From Gilvimarinus chinensis DSM 19667 (GTDB lineage Bacteria > Pseudomonadota > Gammaproteobacteria > Pseudomonadales > Cellvibrionaceae): a DNA stretch of 64,000 bases. Shown here piece after piece: positions 49,701-56,133 of this stretch. The stretch lies in NCBI RefSeq assembly GCF_000377745.1, contig NZ_KB898707.1:368482-432481 (forward strand), given 5' to 3'. The notes under the pieces are model-generated. The model did not search any database. It was not told where the DNA came from and saw only the letters and a list, made by a program, of their open reading frames with translations. The number at the start of each line of letters is the position of its first letter. Position 1 is the first letter of the stretch. The translations under genes were made by a program, and so were the position numbers.

Positions 49701-51460
49701 GCTTAATGAAGGCCATGAAAAACATGGGGCCGGAGCCGATGAACAAGCTGACCCAGTGGGCGGGCAACCTGTCTCGCTTCCTGTCGTCGGTGAATACTAG
49801 CTTTAACCCTGAGTTCGTAGTGACCAACGCGGCGCGGGACATTCAGACCGCCGTGGTCAATGTGCTGGCCGAGCAGGACTTGCATAACGGCCGCGCCAAA
49901 GGCAAGAAGATCGCCGCGAAAATGGTTAAGAGCGCGCCCAAGGCGGGATACGCCATTCGTATGAGTCTGGCCGGTAAGCAGCTGAAAGGCGAGGCTGGCG
50001 AGTGGCAAAAGGCTTTCGATCAATTCAGGGAAGACGGCGCTAAAACCGGTTGGTTTGACTCTAAAGACATTGAGGGGCAAAAGCGCGACCTGCAAAAACT
50101 GCTGAGCCTGTCGGAGAAAAATGCCAAGGGCAATGTGCTGAGAGCCGCAAAGGCCGTGGGTGAGTTTGTCGAGAACACCAACGCCGCGGTAGAAAATGCG
50201 GTGCGCCTGTCGGTCTATAAACATGCGATCGATGCCGGAGTATCTCGCAAAAAGGCCACTGAGCTTGCCAAAAACCTGACAGTAAACTTTAACCGCAAGG
50301 GTGAAATAGGGCAGGTGATGAACGCCCTGTATATGTTCTTTAACGCCAGTGTCCAGGGCACCATGACCTTTGCCCGGGCGATAGGCACTCTCAAAGACAT
50401 AGACGGCAAGAAAACGCTAAATGCTGCGCAGAAAGTCGGGCTTGTGGCGGCGGCCAGTGCCTTCGGTCTGGCAGCGCTTAACCGCGAAATGGCGGGTGAA
50501 GACGACGACGGGGTGAACTGGTACGACAAGGTGCCGGACTGGGTGAAAGAGCGCAATATCGTGCTGATGAAATCCGTTGTCGGTGGCGAGCCTGGGGAAT
50601 ACTGGAAAATCCCACTGCCTTACGGCTACAACATTTTCCATGTGTTTGGCACCCAGATGGAAGGCGTGGCAAATGGTACAACCGGAGTGGGCGAGGGCGC
50701 CGTTAATGTGGCCAAGGCCGCTGTAGGATCGTTTGTGCCTCTGTCTCTGGCAACCTCGGACGAAACCGGCACCATGATCGGCCGCACCATTACGCCGACC
50801 GTGGGCAAGCCGTTCGTTGATTTGTGGACCAATGAGAATTTCTGGGGTGGGCCTATCTACCGGGAAAATATGGACTTCGCGGTACCGAAGGCAGACGCAG
50901 CGCTTTATAAGCGATCGACCCCTGAGATATGGAAAAACATGGCCATGTTTATGAACAAGGCCACCGGGGGCGGCACTCATATAGGCGGGTGGGCGGACGT
51001 AAGCCCTGATTCGCTGGACTACCTGTTTGACTACTTTACTGGTGGCGCTGGCGCTTTCGTTAACCGAGCTCAAAGCGCTATAACAAAAGCTGCCCAAGGT
51101 GTGCCGCTGGAGGATCGTGAAATTCCGTTTAAGCGTCAGATGTCGGGTAAGGTCGCCCACTGGGACGATATTTCAAACTTCTATGACCGCAAGGAAGAGG
51201 CCGAGCGCCTGGAGGCTGAATGGAAAACCCTGAAAGGCAAAGAGCGCGTTGACTTCTACAAAGAGCACGGCAAAAAGATCCGGCTAAAAGCGCTGGCGAA
51301 TGATGTGGCGCAACAGATGGCCGCTCAGCGTAAGCGCCGTGATCGAATTGAAGCCAATGAGAAGCTGACCGCCAAGCAGATGGATGAGCGCCTGGAAAAG
51401 CTGCAAAAGCGGATGAAGCGCGAGGCAGACCGGTTTAACCGGGTGTGGCCAAAGGACTAA
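40751..51460 (+). CDS. giant polyvalent virion protein (3569 aa)
   Basis: A 10.7-kb gene. The N-terminus has Gly/Ala-rich hydrophobic regions (about 75-110, 180-225, 320-345). Modules seen: a barnase/EndoU-type nuclease-like domain (about 960-1055, with AHIAAEHPEIKDITG); an inorganic-pyrophosphatase-like domain (about 1197-1340, GEHVDVFVGP); two copies of a 60-residue W...K repeat (1358-1417, 1440-1500); LPD1 with HEWFH (1901-1905); a second metalloprotease-like motif HELYGHH (2192-2198); and an LPD38-like C-terminal region (about 2750-3420) with NPEFVVTNAARDIQTA. Bcep22 carries a comparable giant virion protein. It is presumed to enter the host with the DNA. Confidence 0.8.
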   Translation: MSDNRTPVPQWSDIAGKDEFQALTPEQKEQTRSAYFDRVIKPRAPADQLDSIRAEFDKRTIPAPVEPEREEGFWSGVGNSLRGAGERVGDLAGGFVDAIGAAAEASPTGIVGGNPTRPSIRPQKILSESERKEVGDIHHGIAENLKATDFGYDQGRYTLDRAKSRLSSGDYLGALTEGWAAGMDTLAVSTPDMVAAASGAGIAPYIMARSGEIADERAKNKGLERATAVELREAAPFAAASAVLERILPKRLTASGGEISEEAAKEASDKAIRHVMKRAASEGVKDFGIEGGTEFVQEGILEYLGENYGTDVELSARDAFARGAEAAILGGIGGGTVGAAKGAVDGIQEARGRRTVTAEDVEAELEDDFDIEQEISDLEAAADEAAGQETQERPWWEQEQGAELSIDEGAQPIAPGKTEIEGYNHMANAAPGEAVFWQSPDGQREAEFVRVAGSMGGQDIAEVEVDGRRELVPMGDLARVPNYTPEPEQAAQPEPTEAPEGTINFERPDIPERPSLELEPQQAEYNNGVEFSPQDLPQNTAKRDQMAAGVQRLIDQHIDQSRYEKLPEGLKDPRLLREEHRTRLEQMAGELVKGGDVGYVRDEHDRITGRTPSVNPEWFKAMTDDSGKKLVTTEQLKTAVDKALRGEKLGERQAAAVQIMLDEIQHDRQGLIEQRLQERADAIQSRDAKRIAESLIDPDLALPESGPATAAVSEVVADILSRGYSRDKLQSLIQQYSADGKNPLPQLMGKLRAEGVFSEQSDGREVRRGSDNARGGSPDRTAQTSSGAQPGDAAPDIPGFDGEPTAEQRAESERELSQLFGEPKPSQEPELANDAGSVASAPQETPVDQENLLESYTEQDIAEREAQAENLPEQEQRVQVDREREEFGLDGGSATVAGSNDPLQKPQGGDMFASTRGESSPESFVSAPDGSTDFGEVDESVAKAVGRQAGKIRLQEGVHKTKHQGYGRAHIAAEHPEIKDITGFVRGVASDFDAIYKGRRGRLQMVKGGSPDELLVVELRPMESGDFYSVVSAYKSRKVTGEKLWDAAQSRPSGPGDQNALSESVPLSGSGESRPSAKQSATGKSIGQKTDNGQSALPKILTDSRKKTLIKMAKEQGIKRSSPGYNAAMERLGEEYDQAVDRAQAELTFEQFNALNSDSPESVNRQAYDALREEYGIDETALADIDAAASQADTNPTEAQKEAGNYQKGHINVQGLDISVENPKGSERSGTDPDGNDWSVTMNSHYGYIRRTEGADGEHVDVFVGPEPESQRVYVVDQVNPDGSFDEHKVLVGYRGKLAATKAYKDNYTKGWKVGPVTSMSMDEFKAWLKDGDNTKPLNADHFLEAKNSDGSDLKITWSKRSPKSWKSSDGQIIADHSTTFGGVRQKMYMVFASESDFGAGNNYATAENLKEAKNKARPRPSKGGEKQEAPAPTEGKTRWVKSGKKQWKSEDGRIIQDESYTLKGKRVKRYRVYGSESDLAKGVKYAEGNTLVEAKENAAKYLPRLEDYLASQKEPSTERKKQSAPAAPIEDFGEKLGGARKDEMKPLRERLENMDDDQIAQSTLGKLFPKAEIDKIENKETAAWYKVIRDIVPAKPRKAYKLQRWVESVKQARDMANLLEEVGHEKVAEKIKESGKRSLSELLERVELLKGVDRKHWMRIDTVQSVYGRYMVDGELTPGYWIDVFIDGRKEAFRGHKTVESAIPDVATFLEDKEPAERKVKFAIYSNRNTGEAYIVKEGDRERRQLKTFENVSEARKYQLENYEELVGAWEAVKNRDNVTRRDMRRSVNAERTGVDYRKGEDVTPQQFLETFGFRGVEFGNWVKQGKGAKERQSLLNDAYDAFLDLAEVLNLPPKAMSLEGRLGIGMGSRGQGGAAAAHYEPDSKVINLTKTKGAGSLAHEWFHALDNYFSNKRGEAVFTGDQDAYRKDSYVTYKPEPLMVRKADVGKGYGLTMTKAQLERRRAASPDNDLFAAENWVPDPNHKDGVRPVVEKSFASLVKTLEESPMSGRAIDVDKGKVDAYWSRIIERAARSFENYVIVRLADQGYQNDFLANVASEEDFVRNLNRYPYLKDNEVTPVAEAFDNLFESIETKETGDGNVALFKSGGSNSQPVEKLEAQSTVDRIASSLPDSTAKIELVDSFDEFPEAIKKSAKKLGFDGSRVKGAYRDGTVYLNRSALKSAEDVERTIFHELYGHHGLKTIFGQDVRQAMGRLYLRVGGLKGVRDLARKHNIDLSRYERGLSKAVNLGIFDRDTANSILAEELLAHISENQKPSVIRALKEFIGAIRSWLRKNGFIALSKITDSDIMQLLKQSRQAGGHSGISGPTGTIFDLAGEYEGAQAAPAFSVSSMPRPTRKIIGDDPVLAGWTMLAQNDDAFQLPVSDKKGIEEIFNELEGPGGVQIVEAEELALQNDYGAEKSWRIITPQGKRAAIYQKGDSVWIDVSAVEKGQNGKRIYNAVANYAHNNDLVFVGDPDGLSDVAQTRRLENMISSALKFGTTKHLWPHQNQVTGNSNVDMPNIEWKDGKDAHNLRQMIDASYQSVVNQFPEIQNLRYNPKTDQFEDSKTGEVWDAEKFDDTAAEIRGLQDTGRARGPLTAGRTTLERAVLTNTFSRGTRQEVADILEKYGKFGSKRLTGPDNAVLYSIDSEPRPSAGVSRSGEGETLFSVNDDTPLFAAPQEAKIYGIPKDYLLRKITDKMRPLLQTQREIEKAQGGPLDEALDAYRAEEAFHGKTENDIRKLREQYVEPLAEKMADYGVTQEELDMYLWARHAPERNAQIAKINPDMPDGGSGMTDQQARQVLKKAKDTGRLPQLVELAKTVYALQKRKQELLAKNLVDGDQLNAWNENYKHYVPLKGRATDESNTSFPRVGKGFDIRGKESLRALGRRTKPESPLLHTIMDTTEAIIRSRKNEVGLTFLDLVEQYPNPDYWEVFTAESPELEPRLYKNSQGETVGEGPVIDRSKYFSVKRDGKEHFIKINDERLMKAMKNMGPEPMNKLTQWAGNLSRFLSSVNTSFNPEFVVTNAARDIQTAVVNVLAEQDLHNGRAKGKKIAAKMVKSAPKAGYAIRMSLAGKQLKGEAGEWQKAFDQFREDGAKTGWFDSKDIEGQKRDLQKLLSLSEKNAKGNVLRAAKAVGEFVENTNAAVENAVRLSVYKHAIDAGVSRKKATELAKNLTVNFNRKGEIGQVMNALYMFFNASVQGTMTFARAIGTLKDIDGKKTLNAAQKVGLVAAASAFGLAALNREMAGEDDDGVNWYDKVPDWVKERNIVLMKSVVGGEPGEYWKIPLPYGYNIFHVFGTQMEGVANGTTGVGEGAVNVAKAAVGSFVPLSLATSDETGTMIGRTITPTVGKPFVDLWTNENFWGGPIYRENMDFAVPKADAALYKRSTPEIWKNMAMFMNKATGGGTHIGGWADVSPDSLDYLFDYFTGGAGAFVNRAQSAITKAAQGVPLEDREIPFKRQMSGKVAHWDDISNFYDRKEEAERLEAEWKTLKGKERVDFYKEHGKKIRLKALANDVAQQMAAQRKRRDRIEANEKLTAKQMDERLEKLQKRMKREADRFNRVWPKD

Positions 51461-51561
51461 AGATAGCGCCAGAAATCCATTTGTGCGATGTAAACGGCCA
51501 CAATGGCTCCGGCAAGGATTATGCCGGGCCATGTGTGCCAGAATGGAGGTTTTGAGGCCAT
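51457..51561 (-). CDS. membrane micropeptide (34 aa) coupled to the lipoprotein gene
   Basis: Starting two bases after the lipoprotein stop, the frame encodes MASKPPFWHTWP, a hydrophobic helix GIILAGAIVAVYIA and QMDFWRYL. Its stop overlaps the end of the convergent giant gene by 4 bases. The single TM helix and the Trp/aromatic ends suggest an inner-membrane micropeptide produced with the lipoprotein in the lysogen. Confidence 0.5.
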   Translation of the reverse strand: MASKPPFWHTWPGIILAGAIVAVYIAQMDFWRYL

Positions 51562-51563
51562 AG

Positions 51564-52658
51564 CTATCGGTGTATTACCGGGCTAAATGAAAAATGATCC
51601 TGCTGCAGAGTTATTTCATCAATAACGCCGTAATTCTCTGGCTCCACGCTGAATATTGTTAGCCCGCCACCCGACTGACTTATGGTTCTCAGCTCGTCGG
51701 CTGGGCTTATGTCTATGTCGTTCACCAGGGCGCCAGGAATGCGGACCGGCATGGATATTTCTGTGTATTCTCCTGTATCCCTGTTTATCTCATAAAGTGC
51801 GCCTGCACCTACACCCAGCAATCTTCCGCTGCTATCAAAATCAATGCCTTGGAAGTCGCTTGTAATCTCGACTCTGGAAAGCTCTTCGCCTTCAAGCGAT
51901 AGCTCCACTAGGTAGCGCGTTTGAAAATCTTGTGGCTCAGTAATGGCGGTTATGGTGTCGTCCGGCGTTACCGCCATATTGGACAGCTCGTATTCAGTGG
52001 CAAAGAGTAGTTTTGCCTCACCGGTTCTAATGTCGATCAGATCAATCTTTTGGTCGTATTGGTCGGCCCCATAAACATAGCCTTCGCTGTCGTAGTCAAC
52101 CGCCAGGTAACCGGTGGGGAGCGGATTTGCTAATACGGCTATCGTTCCGTCAGTCTCATTGAGCTCATAGGTTGCGCCTTTGAAAAGGCTCACCGAGAAC
52201 GTTCCGCTGCCTTCTGGGAGTGGCGCAATTTCAGCACCGCTATCCACAGGTGTTATAACGACAAGGGCGTCCGTATCCTCGTGATCATGGCTTAAATTTA
52301 ATGAGCCCTCGCCAGTTAGCTTCTCTTCTTCATATAGCTCAATATTTAGCGAGTAGTTGCCTGCCGGCATATCAGGGAGTACGAAGCTGGTAGAGTTTCC
52401 CGTGTACTCTTCATCGGCGGTCGTTTCTCCTGTCACTTGAATTATGACGGTGGAATATTTAGAAACCTCAGAGGCATCTATCGTGATGTTTATGTCTGCA
52501 TCGTCTGTCACTGCAACTGACGAAGAGCTTGAGGATGAACTAGAAACGGTTGGCTTGCTGCTGCCGCCCCCGCCACCTCCGCCACAGGCAGATAAGACGA
52601 TTGCTGCCGCGACAGAAAAAATGAAATTGGTTGCTGTTTTTTTGGTTGTTTGCATCAT
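51564..52658 (-). CDS. surface lipoprotein with Gly/Ser linker and beta-propeller-like domain
   Basis: Signal peptide (TNFIFSVAAAIVLSAC) with lipobox LSAC gives a lipidated Cys, followed by a seven-Gly run and a nine-Ser linker. Then comes a beta-sandwich-like part (about 50-140) and repeated beta motifs (AVDYDSEGYVYGADQYDQ, GIDFDSSGRLLGVGAGAL) that look like blades of a propeller to the end. Poly-Ser linkers are common in exported proteins of Saccharophagus, Cellvibrio and Teredinibacter. It stands alone, opposite in direction to the virion genes, between them and the attachment site: a likely lysogenic-conversion gene altering the cell surface. Confidence 0.7.
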   Translation of the reverse strand: MMQTTKKTATNFIFSVAAAIVLSACGGGGGGGSSKPTVSSSSSSSSSVAVTDDADINITIDASEVSKYSTVIIQVTGETTADEEYTGNSTSFVLPDMPAGNYSLNIELYEEEKLTGEGSLNLSHDHEDTDALVVITPVDSGAEIAPLPEGSGTFSVSLFKGATYELNETDGTIAVLANPLPTGYLAVDYDSEGYVYGADQYDQKIDLIDIRTGEAKLLFATEYELSNMAVTPDDTITAITEPQDFQTRYLVELSLEGEELSRVEITSDFQGIDFDSSGRLLGVGAGALYEINRDTGEYTEISMPVRIPGALVNDIDISPADELRTISQSGGGLTIFSVEPENYGVIDEITLQQDHFSFSPVIHR

Positions 52659-52899
52659 GCTTCCCCTGAGTCCGTGTCGCCAAAATAGGCGGCCCTATTA
52701 AACGGTAAATTGAAAGGTAAAGGCAATGCCAGACGAAAGCGAGGCCCCTTAAAAACGTCGGCTTTATGAGGCACAATCCGTTTTCCGAATAGGAAAAAAA
52801 TCCTTTAAAATCAATGCTGAATTTTCGGCTATTTCGTGTATTTCGCTTTTTGATTTATTAAAAATGCTATATAAATCAATAGCTTATGGTTTTCCGTGT
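52659..52899. other. intergenic region at the phage end, A+T-rich
   Basis: No gene is seen between the lipoprotein gene and the tRNA remnant. The part from about 52790 to 52890 is A+T-rich and holds a near-repeat AAATCAATGCT (52808-52818) and AAATCAATAGCT (52873-52884), which could be integrase arm-binding sites or chance. The lipoprotein promoter should lie in the right-hand part of this stretch. Confidence 0.3.
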
Positions 52900-52949
52900 C
52901 CACACTGGGGGTGTGGTGGTCGTGGGTTCGAATCCCGCCGTTCCGACCA
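52900..52949 (+). repeat. attachment-site remnant: 3' half of tRNA-Pro(GGG)
   Basis: The sequence reads as the anticodon arm onward of a tRNA: stem CCACA/TGTGG with loop CTGGGGG (anticodon GGG, Pro), variable loop TGGTC, T arm GTGGG-TTCGAAT-CCCGC, acceptor strand CGTTCCG, A, CCA. The 5' half is absent and replaced by phage DNA, which is the signature of integration into the 3' end of a tRNA gene. The intact tRNA should lie left of the window. Confidence 0.8.
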
Positions 52950-53115
52950 TTTTTCTTTTCTTAACTCTCTGTTCACAGCATCTCTTGTAATTTATCGTCT
53001 TGGCCTTATATCCCATCCTTGAGGTGGCAGCCTCTGTATAAGATGCTACTATGTGCCCCTATTTTTTGACTCAGCGGCGCAGTAGCGTGCGCAAAATAAC
53101 AATTGAGGTATCTAC
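52950..53115. other. intergenic host DNA after the attachment site
   Basis: Contains no gene. It begins with TTTTTCTTTTC just after the tRNA 3' end, a likely tRNA terminator remnant, and leads to the SapC-family gene with a weak AATTGAGGTATCT ribosome binding site. Confidence 0.4.
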
Positions 53116-53856
53116 GTGACCAAGCAATTAATGATTTACGAGAACATCCAGCCGGTAACCAGCGACAAGCATCGCACTGTGGCGGTTAAAGTCACTTCGC
53201 ACGATTTCGCATCAGAGTTGACCTCTGTTCCTCTGTTGGCAACTGAAATTCCGTTCGCATCTGCCGAATATCCGGTTATTTTCTCTGCTCCTAACGCTGA
53301 AGGTGAGCACACCCCTCTGGCGATCGTAGGCGTACAGCAGGGCGAGAACCTAATGTTAAATGCTGAAGACGCATTCGATGCCCGTTACATTCCTGCGTTT
53401 ATTCGTCGCTATCCTTTTGTGTTTGCGGGCGATAAAGACAATCAGAACCTGACTCTGTGCATTGATGAAGACAGCAAGGCACTGGTTCGCGATGGTAGCG
53501 AAGGTGAGCGTTTGTTCGACGATAATGGCGAGCAAACTGAATTCTTGAAAGAGATTTTAAAATTCTTGCAGGACTACCAGTATCGCGCCGAGATGACCAA
53601 AGCTTTCTGCCGCAAACTGAAAGAGCTGGACCTGTTGGAGCCAATGCAGGCGAATATTGAATTCCGCAATAAGGCCGACAGTAATATGAGCATTAAGGGT
53701 TTTTACACCGTTAAGCGTGAAAAGCTGAAAGCATTGACCGACGAGCAAGTGGCGGATTTGTTTAAGCGCGATGGGTTAGAGTTGATCTACGCGCACTTAA
53801 ACTCATTGAGCAACTTGAACGATTTGGTTGAGCGCAAAAACGCCAAGCTAGCCTAA
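53116..53856 (+). CDS. SapC-family protein
   Basis: The sequence (MTKQLMIYENIQPVTSDKH, then SVPLLATEIPFASAEYPVIF and YIPAFIRRYPFVFAGDKD) matches the SapC family, named for Campylobacter S-layer-associated protein C and common next to glycan-uptake or tryptophan halogenase-like genes in marine gammaproteobacteria. 246 residues is typical. Its own role is not settled; no signal peptide is seen. First host gene after the prophage, closed by a terminator. Confidence 0.8.
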   Translation: MTKQLMIYENIQPVTSDKHRTVAVKVTSHDFASELTSVPLLATEIPFASAEYPVIFSAPNAEGEHTPLAIVGVQQGENLMLNAEDAFDARYIPAFIRRYPFVFAGDKDNQNLTLCIDEDSKALVRDGSEGERLFDDNGEQTEFLKEILKFLQDYQYRAEMTKAFCRKLKELDLLEPMQANIEFRNKADSNMSIKGFYTVKREKLKALTDEQVADLFKRDGLELIYAHLNSLSNLNDLVERKNAKLA

Positions 53857-53871
53857 GCGTTGCCTTAACCC

Positions 53872-53898
53872 AAAAAAGCCGGTTCGCCGGCTTTTTTT
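53872..53898 (+). terminator. rho-independent terminator after the SapC-family gene
   Basis: AAAAAAGCCGG-TTCG-CCGGCTTTTTTT: a GC stem with A/T ends, able to work in both directions and so also serving the convergent Usp-like gene. Confidence 0.85.
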
Positions 53899-53923
53899 AT
53901 GCCTGTCAATTACGGCTTGATGA

Positions 53924-54355
53924 TCAGTTGCTTGAGCGACCAGCGAATATATCCAGTGCTGCATCTTTCACAAACATACTTGCCTGTGTTTTCCATAATC
54001 CGGATAGGCTATGTTGCTCGCGGTTGCTAATAATAAACAGGCCGCTATTTGTTTTCCTGCAAAAATTACGAAATTCTGGTGTTGGCTCACCAAAACGAAC
54101 AGTACCGTTTTCGGCGGGTATAGCATGTTTCTGGGTCAAACCTTGTAATTCTCTCCTGGCGGATGCGCTCAATTCGTTCTCGTTTTCTGATGGTGCTCTG
54201 TCCAGTTCGTCATCTTCTGGTAACGGGTGACCTTTGAGTTGCAGCACCTGAATACTTTCTGGTGTTGCCAGCGTTAGAGCGCGAATAAAAAGAGGTGCTC
54301 CGTCTGCCGATTTGTTTAGTGCGAAGGCTATGGTAATCAGATGATAAGCGGCCAT
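53924..54355 (-). CDS. universal stress protein-like (143 aa)
   Basis: Starts MAAYHLITIAFALNKSADG and has the Usp-type pattern of an alpha/beta fold, an HAIPAENGTVRFGEPTPEFR segment and SGLFIISNREQHSLSGLW near the end, where classical Usp proteins have GxxGxxxGS. That loop is altered here, so ATP binding is doubtful. Convergent with the SapC-family gene. Confidence 0.55.
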   Translation of the reverse strand: MAAYHLITIAFALNKSADGAPLFIRALTLATPESIQVLQLKGHPLPEDDELDRAPSENENELSASARRELQGLTQKHAIPAENGTVRFGEPTPEFRNFCRKTNSGLFIISNREQHSLSGLWKTQASMFVKDAALDIFAGRSSN

Positions 54356-54524
54356 AGTTTTACCCGATACAACAATATTAGGTTTTCAGGCCTTGGTGGG
54401 GCTTTAGAAAAACACCATTCGGTGAACCATGCCATAGTTTATACGTAAGCCTAATAAGGTATTTCGATAAAGGGTGGGCTATTGACCACTACACATGGCC
54501 GCGATAGCAGGAGGGGTGAAAGCT

Positions 54525-55442
54525 ATGAACAGCTTAAGAGGGCGTTCGATATTGGTGACCGGGGCTACTGGTTTTATTGGTGCTTATTTGGTCGCAAGGT
54601 TGCTAGAAAGTGGCGCAAAAGTAAGCGTGTTTACAAGACGAAAAAAAGTTGCCCAACGTTTATGGGGTGATTCTGTACAGGTGCTTACCCAGCTGTCACA
54701 GATTCCCGCTTTTGAGTACTACGGTGTGATTAATTTGGCCGGTGCGCCCATCATGGCAAAACGGTGGACGGCTCGTCGTAAGGAGTTGTTGCTGCAAAGT
54801 CGAGTCAATTTCACCCAAGAGCTTCTGGCTCAATTCCAAAAAGTGAATTCATTCCCAGATGTTGTAATCAGTGGCAGTGCAATTGGTTATTACGGGCCCG
54901 ATGCCAAAACACCGCTGGATGAATCTGCTGTGAAGGGGCAGGGCTTTGCTGCAGATTTATGCGCGAGGTGGGAGCAGGCGGCGATTGATGGAGTGCCCTC
55001 TGGCAGTCGATTGTGTGTGCTGCGTACGGGAGTGGTTTTAGATGCAGGAGGGGGAGCGCTAGCGCAAATGCAGCCGCCTTTTAAGCTTGGTTTAGGTGGA
55101 CCCATGGGGAGTGGTCAGCAGTGGATGAGCTGGATTCACCTAGAGGATTTAGTGGGAATGATTATATGGTTGTTAACGGACACCTCTGTCAGTGGGGCTG
55201 TTAATGGCGTTTCACCTGAACCGGTCACGAATAAACAGTTTTCGCACGCTTTAGCTCAGGCTTTAGGGCGGCCTTGCGTCTTTGCCATGCCGACATTTTT
55301 CGTTAAGTTGCTGCTGGGGCAGGCCGGGGAGGAGCTCCTTTTGGGGAATTCCAATATCAAGCCTCAGGCTGCAATATCCAATGGCTTTAGTTATCGTTAT
55401 GGTGAACTAGAAAAAGCTTTGAATGACAGTGTAAAAAAATAA
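54525..55442 (+). CDS. TIGR01777-family sugar-nucleotide epimerase-like protein (YfcH-type)
   Basis: ATG 54525 has GGAGGGGTGA upstream. The N-terminus ILVTGATGFIGAYL is the dinucleotide-binding Rossmann motif. AIGYYGPDA and WMSWIHLEDLVGMI are hallmarks of the YfcH/TIGR01777 subgroup of extended short-chain dehydrogenases, and the C-terminus LLGNSNIKPQAAISNGF agrees. 305 residues is typical. The substrate is unknown; family members affect cell division or envelope in some bacteria. Confidence 0.85.
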   Translation: MNSLRGRSILVTGATGFIGAYLVARLLESGAKVSVFTRRKKVAQRLWGDSVQVLTQLSQIPAFEYYGVINLAGAPIMAKRWTARRKELLLQSRVNFTQELLAQFQKVNSFPDVVISGSAIGYYGPDAKTPLDESAVKGQGFAADLCARWEQAAIDGVPSGSRLCVLRTGVVLDAGGGALAQMQPPFKLGLGGPMGSGQQWMSWIHLEDLVGMIIWLLTDTSVSGAVNGVSPEPVTNKQFSHALAQALGRPCVFAMPTFFVKLLLGQAGEELLLGNSNIKPQAAISNGFSYRYGELEKALNDSVKK

Positions 55443-55544
55443 ATTTAAGCACTTGATATATAAAATGCAGGCCTTAAATAAGGATTGTACCGGCTCGGTA
55501 GAGGGGTACAAAGCGCCTGATCTTGAAGATAGGCAACCTTTTAT

Positions 55545-55565
55545 ATATTGCTCTGATGAGGATAT
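55545..55565 (+). promoter_or_regulatory. ROSE-like RNA thermometer hairpin over the hsp20 ribosome binding site
   Basis: In the leader, AUAU-U-G-CUC pairs with GAG-G-AUAU around a UGAU loop: the SD (GAGGA) is held in the stem, the G at 55550 is bulged and U55549 pairs with G55561. This is the UUGCU/AGGA arrangement of ROSE thermometers upstream of small heat-shock genes. Heat would open the short helix and expose the site 9 bases before the ATG. Confidence 0.6.
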
Positions 55566-55569
55566 TGTT

Positions 55570-56037
55570 ATGCGTAATTTTGATTTTTCTCCACTGTATC
55601 GTTCTTCCATTGGCTTTGACCGTGTAGCCAGCTTGCTCGACTCTCTGTCGCGCACTGAGCAGTCTCAGCCGAGCTATCCGCCGTACAATATTGAGCTTAC
55701 CGGCGAAGATCATTATCGAATCACTATGGCCGTTGCGGGGTTTGACCGCAGTGAGCTAAATATTGAAGTCAACCAAAACAATCTGACCATTACCGGTCAG
55801 AACGCGGCCGATGAAGAAGGGCGTACCTTCCTGCATCGCGGCATTGCGGCTCGTAACTTTGAGCGCCGTTTCCAGTTAGCCGATCATGTGCGGGTTGAAA
55901 CCGCAAACTTTGAAAATGGTTTGCTGCACATCGATTTGGTGCGCGAAGTACCTGAGGCCATTAAGCCCCGTACTATCGCAATAGGTAACGGTGAGTCGGT
56001 TGCAACCGTTACGCAAAAAGAAACCCACGCCGCCTAG
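55570..56037 (+). CDS. small heat-shock protein, Hsp20/IbpA type
   Basis: The 155-residue protein starts MRNFDFSPLYRSSIGFDRV, followed by the alpha-crystallin domain (PPYNIELTGEDHYRITMAVA, NNLTITGQNAADEEGRTFLH, LLHIDLVREVPEAIKPRTIA). It binds unfolding proteins and keeps them refoldable by DnaK/ClpB. ATG 55570 is set by the GAGGA site in the thermometer hairpin; longer frames upstream are leader. Confidence 0.92.
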   Translation: MRNFDFSPLYRSSIGFDRVASLLDSLSRTEQSQPSYPPYNIELTGEDHYRITMAVAGFDRSELNIEVNQNNLTITGQNAADEEGRTFLHRGIAARNFERRFQLADHVRVETANFENGLLHIDLVREVPEAIKPRTIAIGNGESVATVTQKETHAA

Positions 56038-56067
56038 TTTTCTCAGGCTTGTTAAGACTCACAGCAA

Positions 56068-56090
56068 AAGTGCCGGCTAGTCCGGCACTT
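56068..56090 (+). terminator. hairpin after hsp20, probable terminator
   Basis: AAGTGCCGG-CTAGT-CCGGCACTT is a perfect 9-bp stem, but the following CTTGTGTG is a poor T-tract, so termination may be incomplete. Confidence 0.5.
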
Positions 56091-56133
56091 CTTGTGTGTG
56101 AGTTGTAATCTGTTTTTGTGTTTAAAAGTGCTC

